DNA of 64,000 bases. It comes from DASQFQ01 sp038327685. GTDB taxonomy: Bacteria > Actinomycetota > Thermoleophilia > Solirubrobacterales > Solirubrobacteraceae. Where the stretch lies: contig JBBQLH010000001.1 of NCBI GenBank assembly GCA_038327685.1, positions 1-64,000 on the forward strand, written 5' to 3'. The position numbers were made by a program, and so were the translations under genes. Below the pieces are notes generated by a model. The model made no database searches. It was given only the letters and a program-made list of their open reading frames with translations, and was not told where the DNA came from. Of this stretch, positions 7,580-14,916 are shown in pieces (the stretch's first letter is position 1; each line of letters begins with the position of its first letter).

Positions 7580-9819
7580 ACGAGCGGGGTGCGCTGCGCC
7601 TTGAAGCGGCGCAGGCGCAGCGCGTTGCCGACGACGGAGACGCTCGAGACGGCCATCGCGAGGCTGGCGATGACGGGGTTCAGCAGACCGATGGCGGCCA
7701 GCGGGATGGCGGCGATGTTGTAGCCGAACGCCCAGCCGAGGTTCTGCTTGATGGTGCGCAGAGTCGCCCGGCTCAGGCGGATGGCGTCCGAGGCCGCGCG
7801 GAGGTCGCCGCTGACGAGCGTCAGGTCCGAGGCCTCGATGGCGACGTCGGTCCCGGTGCCGATGCTCAGGCCGAGGTCGGCCTGAGCGAGCGCCGGTGCG
7901 TCATTGACGCCGTCGCCGACCATGGCGACCACGCGGCCCTCGGCCTGCAGCCGGCGGATGACGTCGGCCTTGTGGGAGGGCAGGACCTCGGCGATGACCT
8001 CGTCGATGCCGACCTCGGCCGCCACCGCGTGGGCGGTGGTCTCGTTGTCGCCGGTGAGCAGGACCGGGCGCAGCTCGAGGGCCCTGAGCGATGCGACGGC
8101 CTCGGCCGAGGTGGCCTTGACCGTGTCGGCGACGACGAACACGGCCGTGGCCCGGCCGTCCCAGCCGGCGGCGATCGCGGTCTGGCCGCGCGCCTCCGCG
8201 GCTCGACGCGCGGCGTCGAGCTCCGCCGGGAGGTGCATCGCCCAATCGGCCAGCAGCGCGGGGCGCCCGACGATCAGCGCGTGCCCGTCGACGACGCCTT
8301 CGACGCCGAGGCCCTCGCGGTTGGCGAAGCCCTCGACCGCCGGCAGCGGGCCGTCGCTCGCGGCGGCCGTGGCGATGGCCTGGGCGATCGGGTGCTCGGA
8401 GGCGTCCTCCAGCGCGCCGACGAGCCGCAGCGCCTCGTCGCGGTCCACCCCGTCGGCGACGGTGAGCTCGACGAGGCTCATGTGGCCGGTGGTGACCGTG
8501 CCCGTCTTGTCGAGGACGACCGTGTCGACCTCCCGCGTGGACTCGAGCACCTCGGGGCCCTTGATCAGCACCCCGAGCTGCGCGCCGCGGCCGGTGCCGA
8601 CCATCAGCGCCGTCGGGGTCGCCAGCCCGAGCGCGCACGGGCAGGCGATGATGAGCACGGCGACCGCGGCGGTGAACGCGAACGTCGCGCTCTCCCCCGT
8701 CCCCAGCCAGAAGCCGAGAGTGGCGACAGCCAGCCCGATGACGATCGGGACGAAGACACCGGAGATGCGGTCGGCGAGGCGCTGGACCGGCGCCTTGCCG
8801 GTCTGGGCGTCCTCGACCAGGCGCGCGATCTGGGCGAGCGCCGTGTCGGCGCCGATCCTGGTGGCGCGGACGAGCAGGCGCCCGCCGGCGTTGACCGTCG
8901 CGCCGGCCACCTCAGAGCCGGGCTGCACTTCGACCGGGATCGACTCCCCCGTGAGCATGCTCATGTCGACCGCGGAGGCGCCTTGCTCGACGACGCCGTC
9001 GGTGGCGAGCTTGTCGCCCGGGCGGACGACGAAGCGGTCGCCGACGGCGAGCCGCTCGACGGGCACGCGGCGCTCGGTGCCGTCGGCGTCGAGGATCGCG
9101 ACGTCCTTGGCGCCGTACTCCATCAGCGCCTTCAGCGCGGCGCCGGCGCGGCGCTTCGCCTTGGCCTCGAAGTAGCGCCCGGCGAGCAGGAACGTCGTCA
9201 CGATGCCGGCCGTCTCGAGGTAGATCTGGTCGGTGCCCGCGCCCGAACTGGGCACGAGGTCGAAGGCCATGCGCATGTCGTTCATGCCGGCGTCGCCGAT
9301 GAACAGCGCGTACAGCGACCACAACCACGCGGCCAGCGTGCCGACCGAGACGAGCGTGTCCATCGTCGCGGCGCCGTGCTTGAGGTTCGCCCACGCCGCC
9401 TTGTGAAACGGCCACGCCGCCCACAGCACCACCGGGGTGACGAGGTTGAGCGTGAGCCACTGGAAGTTGTCGAACTGCAGCGCGGGGATCATCGACATCA
9501 GCAGCGCCGGCACCGCCAGCAGCGCGGAGACGATGAGGCGGCGGCGCAGCGGCGCGGTCGCGTCCTCCTCGGCATCGGCTCGAGCCGGCTCGGCCGAGGG
9601 CAGCGCCGCGCTGTAGCCGGCGGCCTCGACGGCCTCGACGAACCGCTCGGGGGCGACCGTGCCCGGGTCGAACTCGACCCGGGCCTTCTCGGTGGCGTAG
9701 TTGACGGTCGCGGTCACGCCGTCGAGCTTGTTGAGCTTGCGCTCGATGCGGTTCGCGCACGACGCGCACGTCATGCCGTTGATCGGGAGCTCGAGGTGCT
9801 CCGTCATCGCAGCGCTCAT
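7576..9819 (-). CDS. copA: Copper-translocating P1B-type ATPase
   Basis: The 747-residue protein pumps Cu(I) out of the cytoplasm. An N-terminal heavy-metal-associated domain carries GMTCASCANR with metal-binding Cys 18 and 21. Eight membrane helices follow. The sixth has the transport motif CPCALGLATPT at about residues 393-403. The phosphorylation loop DKTGTVT is at about 436, SEHPIAQAI (the HP motif) is further on, and GDGVNDAPALAQAD is in the hinge region. CPC together with the HMA domain points to Cu(I) rather than Zn or Cd. The gene overlaps the upstream gene for the secreted metal-binding protein by four bases; both are transcribed from the CsoR-like promoter near 10670. Confidence 0.93.
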   Translation of the reverse strand: MSAAMTEHLELPINGMTCASCANRIERKLNKLDGVTATVNYATEKARVEFDPGTVAPERFVEAVEAAGYSAALPSAEPARADAEEDATAPLRRRLIVSALLAVPALLMSMIPALQFDNFQWLTLNLVTPVVLWAAWPFHKAAWANLKHGAATMDTLVSVGTLAAWLWSLYALFIGDAGMNDMRMAFDLVPSSGAGTDQIYLETAGIVTTFLLAGRYFEAKAKRRAGAALKALMEYGAKDVAILDADGTERRVPVERLAVGDRFVVRPGDKLATDGVVEQGASAVDMSMLTGESIPVEVQPGSEVAGATVNAGGRLLVRATRIGADTALAQIARLVEDAQTGKAPVQRLADRISGVFVPIVIGLAVATLGFWLGTGESATFAFTAAVAVLIIACPCALGLATPTALMVGTGRGAQLGVLIKGPEVLESTREVDTVVLDKTGTVTTGHMSLVELTVADGVDRDEALRLVGALEDASEHPIAQAIATAAASDGPLPAVEGFANREGLGVEGVVDGHALIVGRPALLADWAMHLPAELDAARRAAEARGQTAIAAGWDGRATAVFVVADTVKATSAEAVASLRALELRPVLLTGDNETTAHAVAAEVGIDEVIAEVLPSHKADVIRRLQAEGRVVAMVGDGVNDAPALAQADLGLSIGTGTDVAIEASDLTLVSGDLRAASDAIRLSRATLRTIKQNLGWAFGYNIAAIPLAAIGLLNPVIASLAMAVSSVSVVGNALRLRRFKAQRTPLV

Positions 9820-10661
9820 CGCGACACCGCCTGCGTGAAGGCGGCGGTGTGCACGCGGCCCCCGGTCTTGAACTGCAGGAACAGGCGGTAGCGGCCCGCG
9901 GTCGGGAGCTCGGCCATGAAGTCGAGGCGGTTCTCGTCCGGGTGCACGTGCAGGAAGGCGAGGTCGCCCTGGCGCAGCGCGACCAGGTGGCCCTGCGCGC
10001 CCAGGTACGGCTCGAGCGCGACCGGGTTGCCGTCGCGCGTGACCGTGAAGCGCAGCTTCGACTCGGCACCGGCCCTGCTCGCGCCCTCGGTCAGCCGCAC
10101 GCGCAGGCCGTCGACGCCGACGCTCCGGACCGGGGCGGGAAGCGGCTTCGAGCGCACGGTCCCGTCCACGGTGATGTCGTCGGCCAGCGTCTCGGGCTTG
10201 CCCCCGGTCGAGAAGTCCGCGAAGGCGCGGTAGGTCCCGGCGTCGCGGAGCGTCATCGGGACCGACCAGGTGCCATCGGCGGCCTGGGTCGGATGCAGGT
10301 GCCGAAAGCCCGTTATGTCGCGGCGCACGACGATGAAGTGCATGCGCTTGGTGTGCTCGACGTCGAAGTCGCGCACGATCCGGCCGCGGCGATCGACGAT
10401 GCGGAAGGCGAGGTCGGCGCGCTTGCCTGCCGCCGCGGTCGCCTGCGCCAGCTTCAGCGTGAGCCCGTTGTCGCTGACGGCGAGACCGCGAACGGCCTGG
10501 GGCGCCATCGCGGCGTGGGCGCCCATGCCATGCGCGTCCTGCTGCGCCCTGGCGGCCGGCTTGCCGGGATGGACGTCGATGCGGCTGCCGGCGAAGGCGG
10601 CCGTGGCGAACGCCACAGCGAGGACGCCGGCAAACAAGAGGAGGCGAAGCGGAACGCTCAT
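9816..10661 (-). CDS. Secreted or membrane-anchored copper-resistance protein (YtkA/CopC-like repeats)
   Basis: ATG 10661 gives 281 residues with a signal sequence (LRLLLFAGVLAVAFATAAFA). Two similar beta-rich units follow, each ending in a His-rich motif, TGFRHLHPTQ in the first and LAFLHVHPDE in the second; a linker near residues 35-50 is rich in Met and His (DAHGMGAHAAM). These are plausible extracytoplasmic Cu-binding sites. The frame remains open upstream to 10772, but a -10 hexamer and a CsoR-like operator lie there, supporting ATG 10661. The gene is the first of the copper operon and probably hands over or buffers periplasmic-side copper. It is not a canonical CopC. Confidence 0.75.
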   Translation of the reverse strand: MSVPLRLLLFAGVLAVAFATAAFAGSRIDVHPGKPAARAQQDAHGMGAHAAMAPQAVRGLAVSDNGLTLKLAQATAAAGKRADLAFRIVDRRGRIVRDFDVEHTKRMHFIVVRRDITGFRHLHPTQAADGTWSVPMTLRDAGTYRAFADFSTGGKPETLADDITVDGTVRSKPLPAPVRSVGVDGLRVRLTEGASRAGAESKLRFTVTRDGNPVALEPYLGAQGHLVALRQGDLAFLHVHPDENRLDFMAELPTAGRYRLFLQFKTGGRVHTAAFTQAVSR

Positions 10662-10667
10662 GCCGCC

Positions 10668-10673
10668 ACTATA
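10668..10673 (-). promoter_or_regulatory. -10 hexamer of the copper operon
   Basis: On the minus strand TATAGT lies six bases before ATG 10661, leaving almost no leader. It overlaps the CsoR-like operator by three bases. Confidence 0.55.
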
Positions 10674-10687
10674 CACCCGGGGGGTAT
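10671..10687. promoter_or_regulatory. CsoR-like copper operator
   Basis: ATACACC (10671-10677) and GGGGTAT (10681-10687) form a 6-of-7 inverted repeat around CGG. The pattern resembles the ATACCCC-N3-GGGGTAT operators bound by CsoR-family Cu(I) sensors and sits on the promoter of the copper genes. No csoR gene is in the window. Confidence 0.65.
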
Positions 10688-10740
10688 CCTGACGAGCGTT
10701 TTCCACGAAGACGCCAGTCAGCACGAGCACGCGGGTGCGG

Positions 10741-10757
10741 CTAACCCCACGGGGTAT
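10741..10757. promoter_or_regulatory. Second CsoR-like site
   Basis: GGGGTAT at 10751-10757 is preceded by CTAACCC (10741-10747), again a near-inverted repeat with a 3-nt spacer. It lies 54 nt upstream of the first site and next to the -35 of the divergent exporter promoter, so copper could influence either direction. Confidence 0.45.
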
Positions 10758-10765
10758 CGGCCGGC

Positions 10766-10793
10766 TTGACATCAGACATGCCTGTCTGATTTC
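10766..10793 (+). promoter_or_regulatory. Promoter of the MFS exporter operon
   Basis: A consensus -35 TTGACA lies at 10766-10771, with a -10-like GATTTC at 10788-10793. The two TetR operators overlap and follow it. Confidence 0.5.
10771..10790. promoter_or_regulatory. TetR operator 1
   Basis: ATCAGACA (10771-10778) and TGTCTGAT (10783-10790) are exact reverse complements around TGCC. The site fills the spacer between -35 and -10 of the exporter promoter. Confidence 0.78.
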
Positions 10794-10799
10794 CTAGTC

Positions 10800-10815
10800 C
10801 AGACACTACTGTCTG
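10800..10815. promoter_or_regulatory. TetR operator 2
   Basis: CAGACA (10800-10805) and TGTCTG (10810-10815) repeat the core of operator 1, again around a 4-nt spacer (CTAC). The dyad centres are 27 nt apart. The likely binder is the TetR encoded behind the exporter. Confidence 0.75.
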
Positions 10816-10836
10816 AATTAGAACTCGGAGCCCCAC

Positions 10837-12288
10837 ATGCACAAACGCCGCCAACAGACCACCGAGAACGCCGTCGGTCGATCGCGCCTCGGCCTGCTCG
10901 TCCTGCTGTGCGTCGCGCAGCTGATGGTCATCCTCGACATCTCGGCCGTCAACGTCGCGCTCCCCGACATGGCGAAGGACCTCGACATCACCGGTGGCGA
11001 CATCGGCTGGACGATCACGAGCTACTCGCTGATCTTCGGCAGCCTGCTGCTGCTGGGCGGGCGCGCCGCCGACCTGCTCGGGCGCCGGCGCGTGTTCCTC
11101 GCCGGCCTGAGCGTGTTCACGCTCTCCTCGCTCGCGTCGGCGCTCGCCGGCGGCGCTGCCACGCTGTTCGCCGCCCGCGCCGGCCAGGGCCTCGGCGCCG
11201 CCATGCTCTCCCCCGCCGCGCTCTCGATCATCATGACCGCCTTCAGCCAGGGCGGCGAACGCGCCAAGGCGCTCGGCGCCTGGGGCGCCGTCGGCGGCGC
11301 CGGCGCCGCCTTCGGCGTGCTGCTGGGCGGCACCCTCACCGAGCTCGTCGACTGGCGCCTGATCTTCCTCATCAACCTCCCGGTCGGGCTCGCGCTCGCC
11401 ACCGGCGCACTGCACGTCGTGCCCGCGGACTCGACGCGGCCGCGGTGGAGCGGGCTCGACCTCCGCGGCGCCCTCCTCGCGACGCTGAGCCTCGGCGCGC
11501 TCGTGTTCGCCGCCTCACAGGCCGACAGCGCCGGCTGGGCGTCGACCCAGACCCTCGGCCTCGGCGCCGGCGCCCTGGTGGGGCTCGCCGCCTTCGCCGC
11601 GCTCGAGCTCCGCACCGCACAGCCGCTGCTCGCGGTCCAGCGCCTGGCCGACCGTGGCGTCGGCGGCGGGTCGCTGATGATGCTCGCGGTCTCGGCCGTG
11701 CTGTTCGGGACCTTCCTGCTCACCTCGCTCTACATGCAGAACGTGCTCGGGACGGGTCCGCTGGAGAGCGGCCTCGCGTTCCTCCCCATGGCCGCGGCGC
11801 TCGCCGTCGGCGTGCACCTCGGCACCCAAGTCATCACCCACGCCGGCGTCCGCATCCCGCTGGCCGCCGCCCTCGCCGTCACCGCCGGCGGCATGCTCCT
11901 GCTCACCGGCGTCGACGCCGGCGGCAGCTACGTCTCCGACCTGCTCCCCGGCATGCTGATCGCAGGCGTCGGCCTCGGCGTCGCGCTCGTGGCCGTCTCG
12001 ATCGCCGTCATGACCGGCGCGACCGAGGACGAGACCGGGATGCTCTCCGGCCTCAACACCACGGGCCACGAGATCGGCGGCTCGCTCGGCATCGCGGTGC
12101 TCGCCACGATCGCGACCGGCGCCGTCGGCACGGGCTCTGCCTCAGCGCTCGCCGGCGGCATCGGCGACGCGTTCCTCGCCGCGAGCGCACTCGCCGGCAT
12201 CGCCAGCCTGCTCGCGCTTGCAATCCTCCCCTCCGCGACCAGCTTCCTGCCCAAGCTCCGCCTCGCACCGCCCGTCGCCATGCACTGA
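10837..12288 (+). CDS. MFS drug exporter, DHA2 family (14 helices)
   Basis: The 483-residue protein has the DHA2 architecture (EmrB/QacA). Motif D1 is near LDISAVNVALPDMA at residues 29-42, motif A is GGRAADLLGRRRVF, and motif C is in GAVGGAGAAFGVLLGG. Such proteins export hydrophobic compounds using proton antiport. It is followed within ten bases by its own TetR regulator and preceded by tandem TetR operators, a typical substrate-induced efflux cassette. The drug or metabolite is unknown. Confidence 0.9.
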   Translation: MHKRRQQTTENAVGRSRLGLLVLLCVAQLMVILDISAVNVALPDMAKDLDITGGDIGWTITSYSLIFGSLLLLGGRAADLLGRRRVFLAGLSVFTLSSLASALAGGAATLFAARAGQGLGAAMLSPAALSIIMTAFSQGGERAKALGAWGAVGGAGAAFGVLLGGTLTELVDWRLIFLINLPVGLALATGALHVVPADSTRPRWSGLDLRGALLATLSLGALVFAASQADSAGWASTQTLGLGAGALVGLAAFAALELRTAQPLLAVQRLADRGVGGGSLMMLAVSAVLFGTFLLTSLYMQNVLGTGPLESGLAFLPMAAALAVGVHLGTQVITHAGVRIPLAAALAVTAGGMLLLTGVDAGGSYVSDLLPGMLIAGVGLGVALVAVSIAVMTGATEDETGMLSGLNTTGHEIGGSLGIAVLATIATGAVGTGSASALAGGIGDAFLAASALAGIASLLALAILPSATSFLPKLRLAPPVAMH

Positions 12289-12297
12289 ACGCCACTC

Positions 12298-12882
12298 GTG
12301 CCGTCAACCCGACAGCCCCAGCCCCGCCGGCGCGCCGACGCGCAGCGAAGCGTCGACCGCATCCTCGACGCCACGCTGGATGCGCTGGCGAGCGATCCCG
12401 AGGCCAGCATGGCCGAGATCGCTCGCCGCGCAGGCGTCGTGCGAGCGACGATCTACGTGCACTTCCCCACCCGCGAGCACCTGATCGAAGCCGTCACCCA
12501 CCGCGCGATCTCCGACGTCACGGCGGCGATCGAAGCCGCCGAGCCCGCACGCGGCGAGCCCGAGGAGGCGCTGCGGCGCGTCGTGACGGCGGCGTGGCGA
12601 AACCTCGGCCGCTTCCACACCCTGGTCGAGGTCAACACCCGCCTCCCCCACGCCGACCTGCACGCGCTGCACCAGCCCGTCCTCGCCGCCCTCGCGCCGC
12701 TGATCGAACGCGGGCAGCGCGACGGGGTCTTCCGCGCTGACGTCCCCGTCGCCTGGCACCTCTCCGCGCTGCTCGCGCTCGTTCACGCCGCCAGCGGCGA
12801 GCTCTCCGCCGGCCGGATGCCCGCGGCGCAGGTGGAAACCGCGCTGGTGACAACCGTCCTCGGCGCGATCAGCCGGTCGTGA
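12298..12882 (+). CDS. TetR-family regulator of the exporter
   Basis: GTG 12298 opens a 194-residue protein with the N-terminal helix-turn-helix AEIARRAGVVRATIYVHFPT and a helical C-terminal domain. It lies directly behind the DHA2 exporter, so exporter and repressor are co-transcribed and autoregulated through the two operators at 10771-10815. The GTGA at its end also opens the HD-GYP stump. Confidence 0.88.
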   Translation: MPSTRQPQPRRRADAQRSVDRILDATLDALASDPEASMAEIARRAGVVRATIYVHFPTREHLIEAVTHRAISDVTAAIEAAEPARGEPEEALRRVVTAAWRNLGRFHTLVEVNTRLPHADLHALHQPVLAALAPLIERGQRDGVFRADVPVAWHLSALLALVHAASGELSAGRMPAAQVETALVTTVLGAISRS

Positions 12883-13094
12883 CCCCGGACCCACCCGCTG
12901 CGCAAGCGCGCATCGTCCTCGCCGCCGACGCCTTCGACGCCGTGCTCTCCGAGCGCAGCTACGGAACGGCGCTCTCCGAAGCCGACGCCCTCGCCGAACT
13001 GCGCCGGCACCCAGTTCGACCCGACGGGGTCGCCGCCTTCGAGCGCGTCATGGCGACGCGATCGCGGTCGGCAGGGCTCTCTCTCCGCGTGTGA
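12879..13094 (+). pseudogene. C-terminal stump of an HD-GYP domain protein
   Basis: The 71-codon frame reads RIVLAADAFDAVLSERSYG and then EADALAELRRH, which matches the last two helices of HD-GYP phosphodiesterases (compare IVAVCDAYDAIVSDRAYR in the intact gene at 46063). Where intact proteins have G-T-Q-F-D-P, that motif is encoded here in the neighbouring frame (GGCACCCAGTTCGACCC at 13008-13024), so two compensating frameshifts are present. The catalytic HD and GYP parts are absent. It is a remnant, though it could still be translated from the coupled GTG. Confidence 0.55.
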
Positions 13095-13296
13095 GGGCCA
13101 GCGCGATGGCGTGAGCCCGGTTGCGGGCGCTCAATCGTCTGACCGCGCTGCGGAAGTGTGATTCGACGGTGGCACGGGAGAGCGAGAGCATCTCGGCGAT
13201 CTCGCGGCTTGTCAGTCCCTGCGCTGCGAGGCTCACGACGTCGCGTTCGCGGGGCGAGAGCGCGCCCGCGGCGGCCCCCGCGGCGCGATCGAGCAC
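13048..13296 (-). pseudogene. Isolated LuxR-type HTH, probably the C-terminus of a lost response regulator
   Basis: The frame holds a complete LuxR/GerE domain (LSPRERDVVSLAAQGLTSRE, then LSRATVESHFRSAVRRL) but almost nothing in front of it: 82 codons instead of the usual 200 or more. Its 5' end abuts a truncated sigma-factor frame on the other strand and its 3' end overlaps the HD-GYP stump. Stand-alone HTH proteins exist, so a functional small regulator cannot be excluded. Confidence 0.55.
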
Positions 13297-13632
13297 ATCA
13301 TCGACGCCTCAGAAGCAGCACACGCCCGGGCCGGCGAGTCCTTCGACCGGCCGCCCCTGCAGGCGCCGGAGGGCGACGCGGGCACGCTGGCAGAACGGCT
13401 CGGGTACGAGGATGCCGGGTTCGCCGCCGCCGAAACGGCCGCCACGCTCGACGTCCTCCTCGGCTCGCTCTCCGAGCGCGATCGAGTCGCGCTCCAGATG
13501 CGGATCCGTGAAGACCTCACGCAAGCCGAGATCGGCCGGCGCGTCGGATGCTCACAGATGCACGTCTCACGGATCCTGCGCACCGCCATCAAGCAGCTCG
13601 CCGAGATCGCCGCCCTCGGCTCATCCGTCTGA
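13288..13632 (+). pseudogene. C-terminal half of a SigB/SigF-type sigma factor
   Basis: A plus-strand frame of 114 codons has no start codon at its 5' end. It matches the end of region 3 and all of region 4: YEDAGFAAAETAATLDVLLG, LSERDRVALQMRIREDLTQA and EIGRRVGCSQMHVSRILR, the typical region 4.2 helix-turn-helix. Regions 2 and most of 3 are missing. The break coincides with the 5' end of the LuxR stump on the opposite strand. Confidence 0.65.
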
Positions 13633-13650
13633 GCCCGTCGCGTAGACCGC

Positions 13651-13905
13651 TCAGCCTCGCCGCCGCAACGTCTTCAGCCAGGCGTTGACGTCGGCGAAGT
13701 CGCGGTCACTGGCGACGTCGGGCGGGAACAGGCCGGCGCGGTGGACGCGGCGGAAGTCGTCGAGCCCGACGCCCCCGGCGCGCCGGTCGCGGTCTGCGCG
13801 AACCGGCCTCCGCTGCACGCGCCAGAACCGCCAGCCCGCCACGGCGAAGACGATGACCGGCAAAGACAGGCGGCCTTTGCCTTCCGTTGACCACCCAGCG
13901 GCCAT
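13651..13905 (-). CDS. Small protein, 84 residues, unknown
   Basis: From ATG 13905 the frame encodes a short polar start, one hydrophobic stretch (LPVIVFAVAGWRFW), then a soluble tail with FRRVHRAGLFPPDVASDRDF and ADVNAWLKTLRRRG. The tail looks like a folded helical segment. I do not recognise a family. It is divergent from the b561-like gene with only 12 bases between starts. Confidence 0.4.
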   Translation of the reverse strand: MAAGWSTEGKGRLSLPVIVFAVAGWRFWRVQRRPVRADRDRRAGGVGLDDFRRVHRAGLFPPDVASDRDFADVNAWLKTLRRRG

Positions 13906-13917
13906 CCTGCACAGCTG

Positions 13918-14559
13918 ATGAGCACTCGCGTCGAGCGGCTCGGCGGCACGGAGGGCAACGAGATCCTCACGAGCGCGACGGCGGTCGTGCTCACGCTGCT
14001 GCTGATCGCCGAAGGGGTGACGATCGTGCTGATCGGCGACCTCCTGAGCGCGCACATGTTCATCGGGATGGCGCTGATCGGACCGGTGCTGCTCAAGCTC
14101 GGCAGCACCGGCTACCGCGTCGCCCGCTACTACACCGGCGCGCGGGTCTACCGCGAGAAGGGGCCGCCGCCGCTGCTGCTGCGCGGGCTGGCTCCGCTCC
14201 TCGTGATCACGACGCTGGCGATCTTCGTGACCGGCGTGGTGCTGCTCGTATCCGGGCGCCGCTCGGACCTCGTGTTCAACCTGCACAAGCTGAGCTTCAT
14301 CGTCTGGGGCGCGTTCTTCGCGGTGCACTTCCTCGCGCACCTGCCGCAGACGGCGCGGTCGTTGCGAGCCGACTGGACGCGCTCGAGCCGGCGCCGGGTC
14401 CCGGGGTCGGAGCTGCGGCTCGGGCTGCTGATCGGGTCGATCGGGGGCGGCCTCGCGCTGGCGCTCGTCGTGCTCTCGCTCATCAGCGGCTGGCACGGGG
14501 AGCGACGTGGGCGCGACGACCGGCGGCCGGAGCCTCCGGCCGCCTTTGCCGTGCCTTGA
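13918..14559 (+). CDS. Cytochrome b561-like membrane protein
   Basis: The protein has 213 residues and four main membrane segments. Histidines in or near helices (AHMFIGMAL, NLHKLSFIVWG, VHFLAHLPQ) are placed as in small di-haem b561/DUF4405-type proteins. It begins a run of redox genes, so a role in passing electrons across the membrane is likely. The C-terminal tail is Arg/Pro rich and contains a terminator-like inverted repeat. Confidence 0.65.
   Translation: MSTRVERLGGTEGNEILTSATAVVLTLLLIAEGVTIVLIGDLLSAHMFIGMALIGPVLLKLGSTGYRVARYYTGARVYREKGPPPLLLRGLAPLLVITTLAIFVTGVVLLVSGRRSDLVFNLHKLSFIVWGAFFAVHFLAHLPQTARSLRADWTRSSRRRVPGSELRLGLLIGSIGGGLALALVVLSLISGWHGERRGRDDRRPEPPAAFAVP
14522..14544 (+). 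terminator. Hairpin at the end of the b561-like gene
   Basis: GGCGGCCGGA (14522-14531) and TCCGGCCGCC (14535-14544) are perfect complements around GCC, followed by TTTG. The hairpin lies inside the last 13 codons, so it may attenuate transcription into the ApbE operon rather than end it. Confidence 0.5.
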
Positions 14560-14586
14560 CCGACGCCTGCCGATGATGTGGTTGTG

Positions 14587-14916
14587 ATGCCGGAGCCCTC
14601 CTCCCCCAGCCCCGCCGGTCGCGACCGCGCCGTCCGCCGGGTCCGTGTCCTGGCCTGGAGCGTCGCGGCGGCGACGGCCGCCCTCTCGGCCGGGCTCTCG
14701 GTCGTCGCCGCGCATGCCTTCAAGGGCCACGACGGGAGGGCGAAGACGACGGCGCCGAGCCCTCGCGCCGCGGCCCCGGTGCACGTGCCGCGGGCCCAGC
14801 ACGTGCCCGCGATCGCGGGCGCTCCGGCGCCGCTGCGGCCGCCCCCCGCCGCGCCGACGGCCGCGCCGCCCCAGCCCGAGCCGCAGCAACAGCCGGAGAC
14901 GTCGGGGGGATCGTGA
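14587..14916 (+). CDS. Small single-pass protein with Pro/Ala-rich outer tail
   Basis: The 109-residue protein has a basic N-terminus, one membrane helix (VLAWSVAAATAALSAGLSVV) and a long Pro/Ala/Gln tail ending in PETSGGS. GTG 14578 is an in-frame alternative start. It sits directly before apbE and overlaps it by four bases. The tail is of the kind that reaches across the cell envelope. The terminal Thr-Ser-Gly-Gly-Ser is reminiscent of, but not the same as, flavinylation motifs (S/T-G-A-T), so a role as flavin carrier or electron conduit is only a hypothesis. Confidence 0.6.
   Translation: MPEPSSPSPAGRDRAVRRVRVLAWSVAAATAALSAGLSVVAAHAFKGHDGRAKTTAPSPRAAAPVHVPRAQHVPAIAGAPAPLRPPPAAPTAAPPQPEPQQQPETSGGS

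Noticed and set aside
7327..9891. A very long plus-strand open frame (over 850 codons) opposite the copper ATPase
   Set aside because: It is antisense to a gene with all P-type ATPase motifs, is rich in Arg, Gly, Asp and Gln, and has no recognisable domain; such shadow frames are expected in GC-rich DNA.
10741..11415. A minus-strand frame over the exporter start, rich in Glu, Ala and Gly
   Set aside because: It runs through the promoter and operators and opposes the DHA2 exporter.
12879..13094. An intact small protein coupled to the TetR gene
   Set aside because: The family motif G-T-Q-F-D-P is encoded in the other frame and the catalytic part is missing, so a remnant is more likely.
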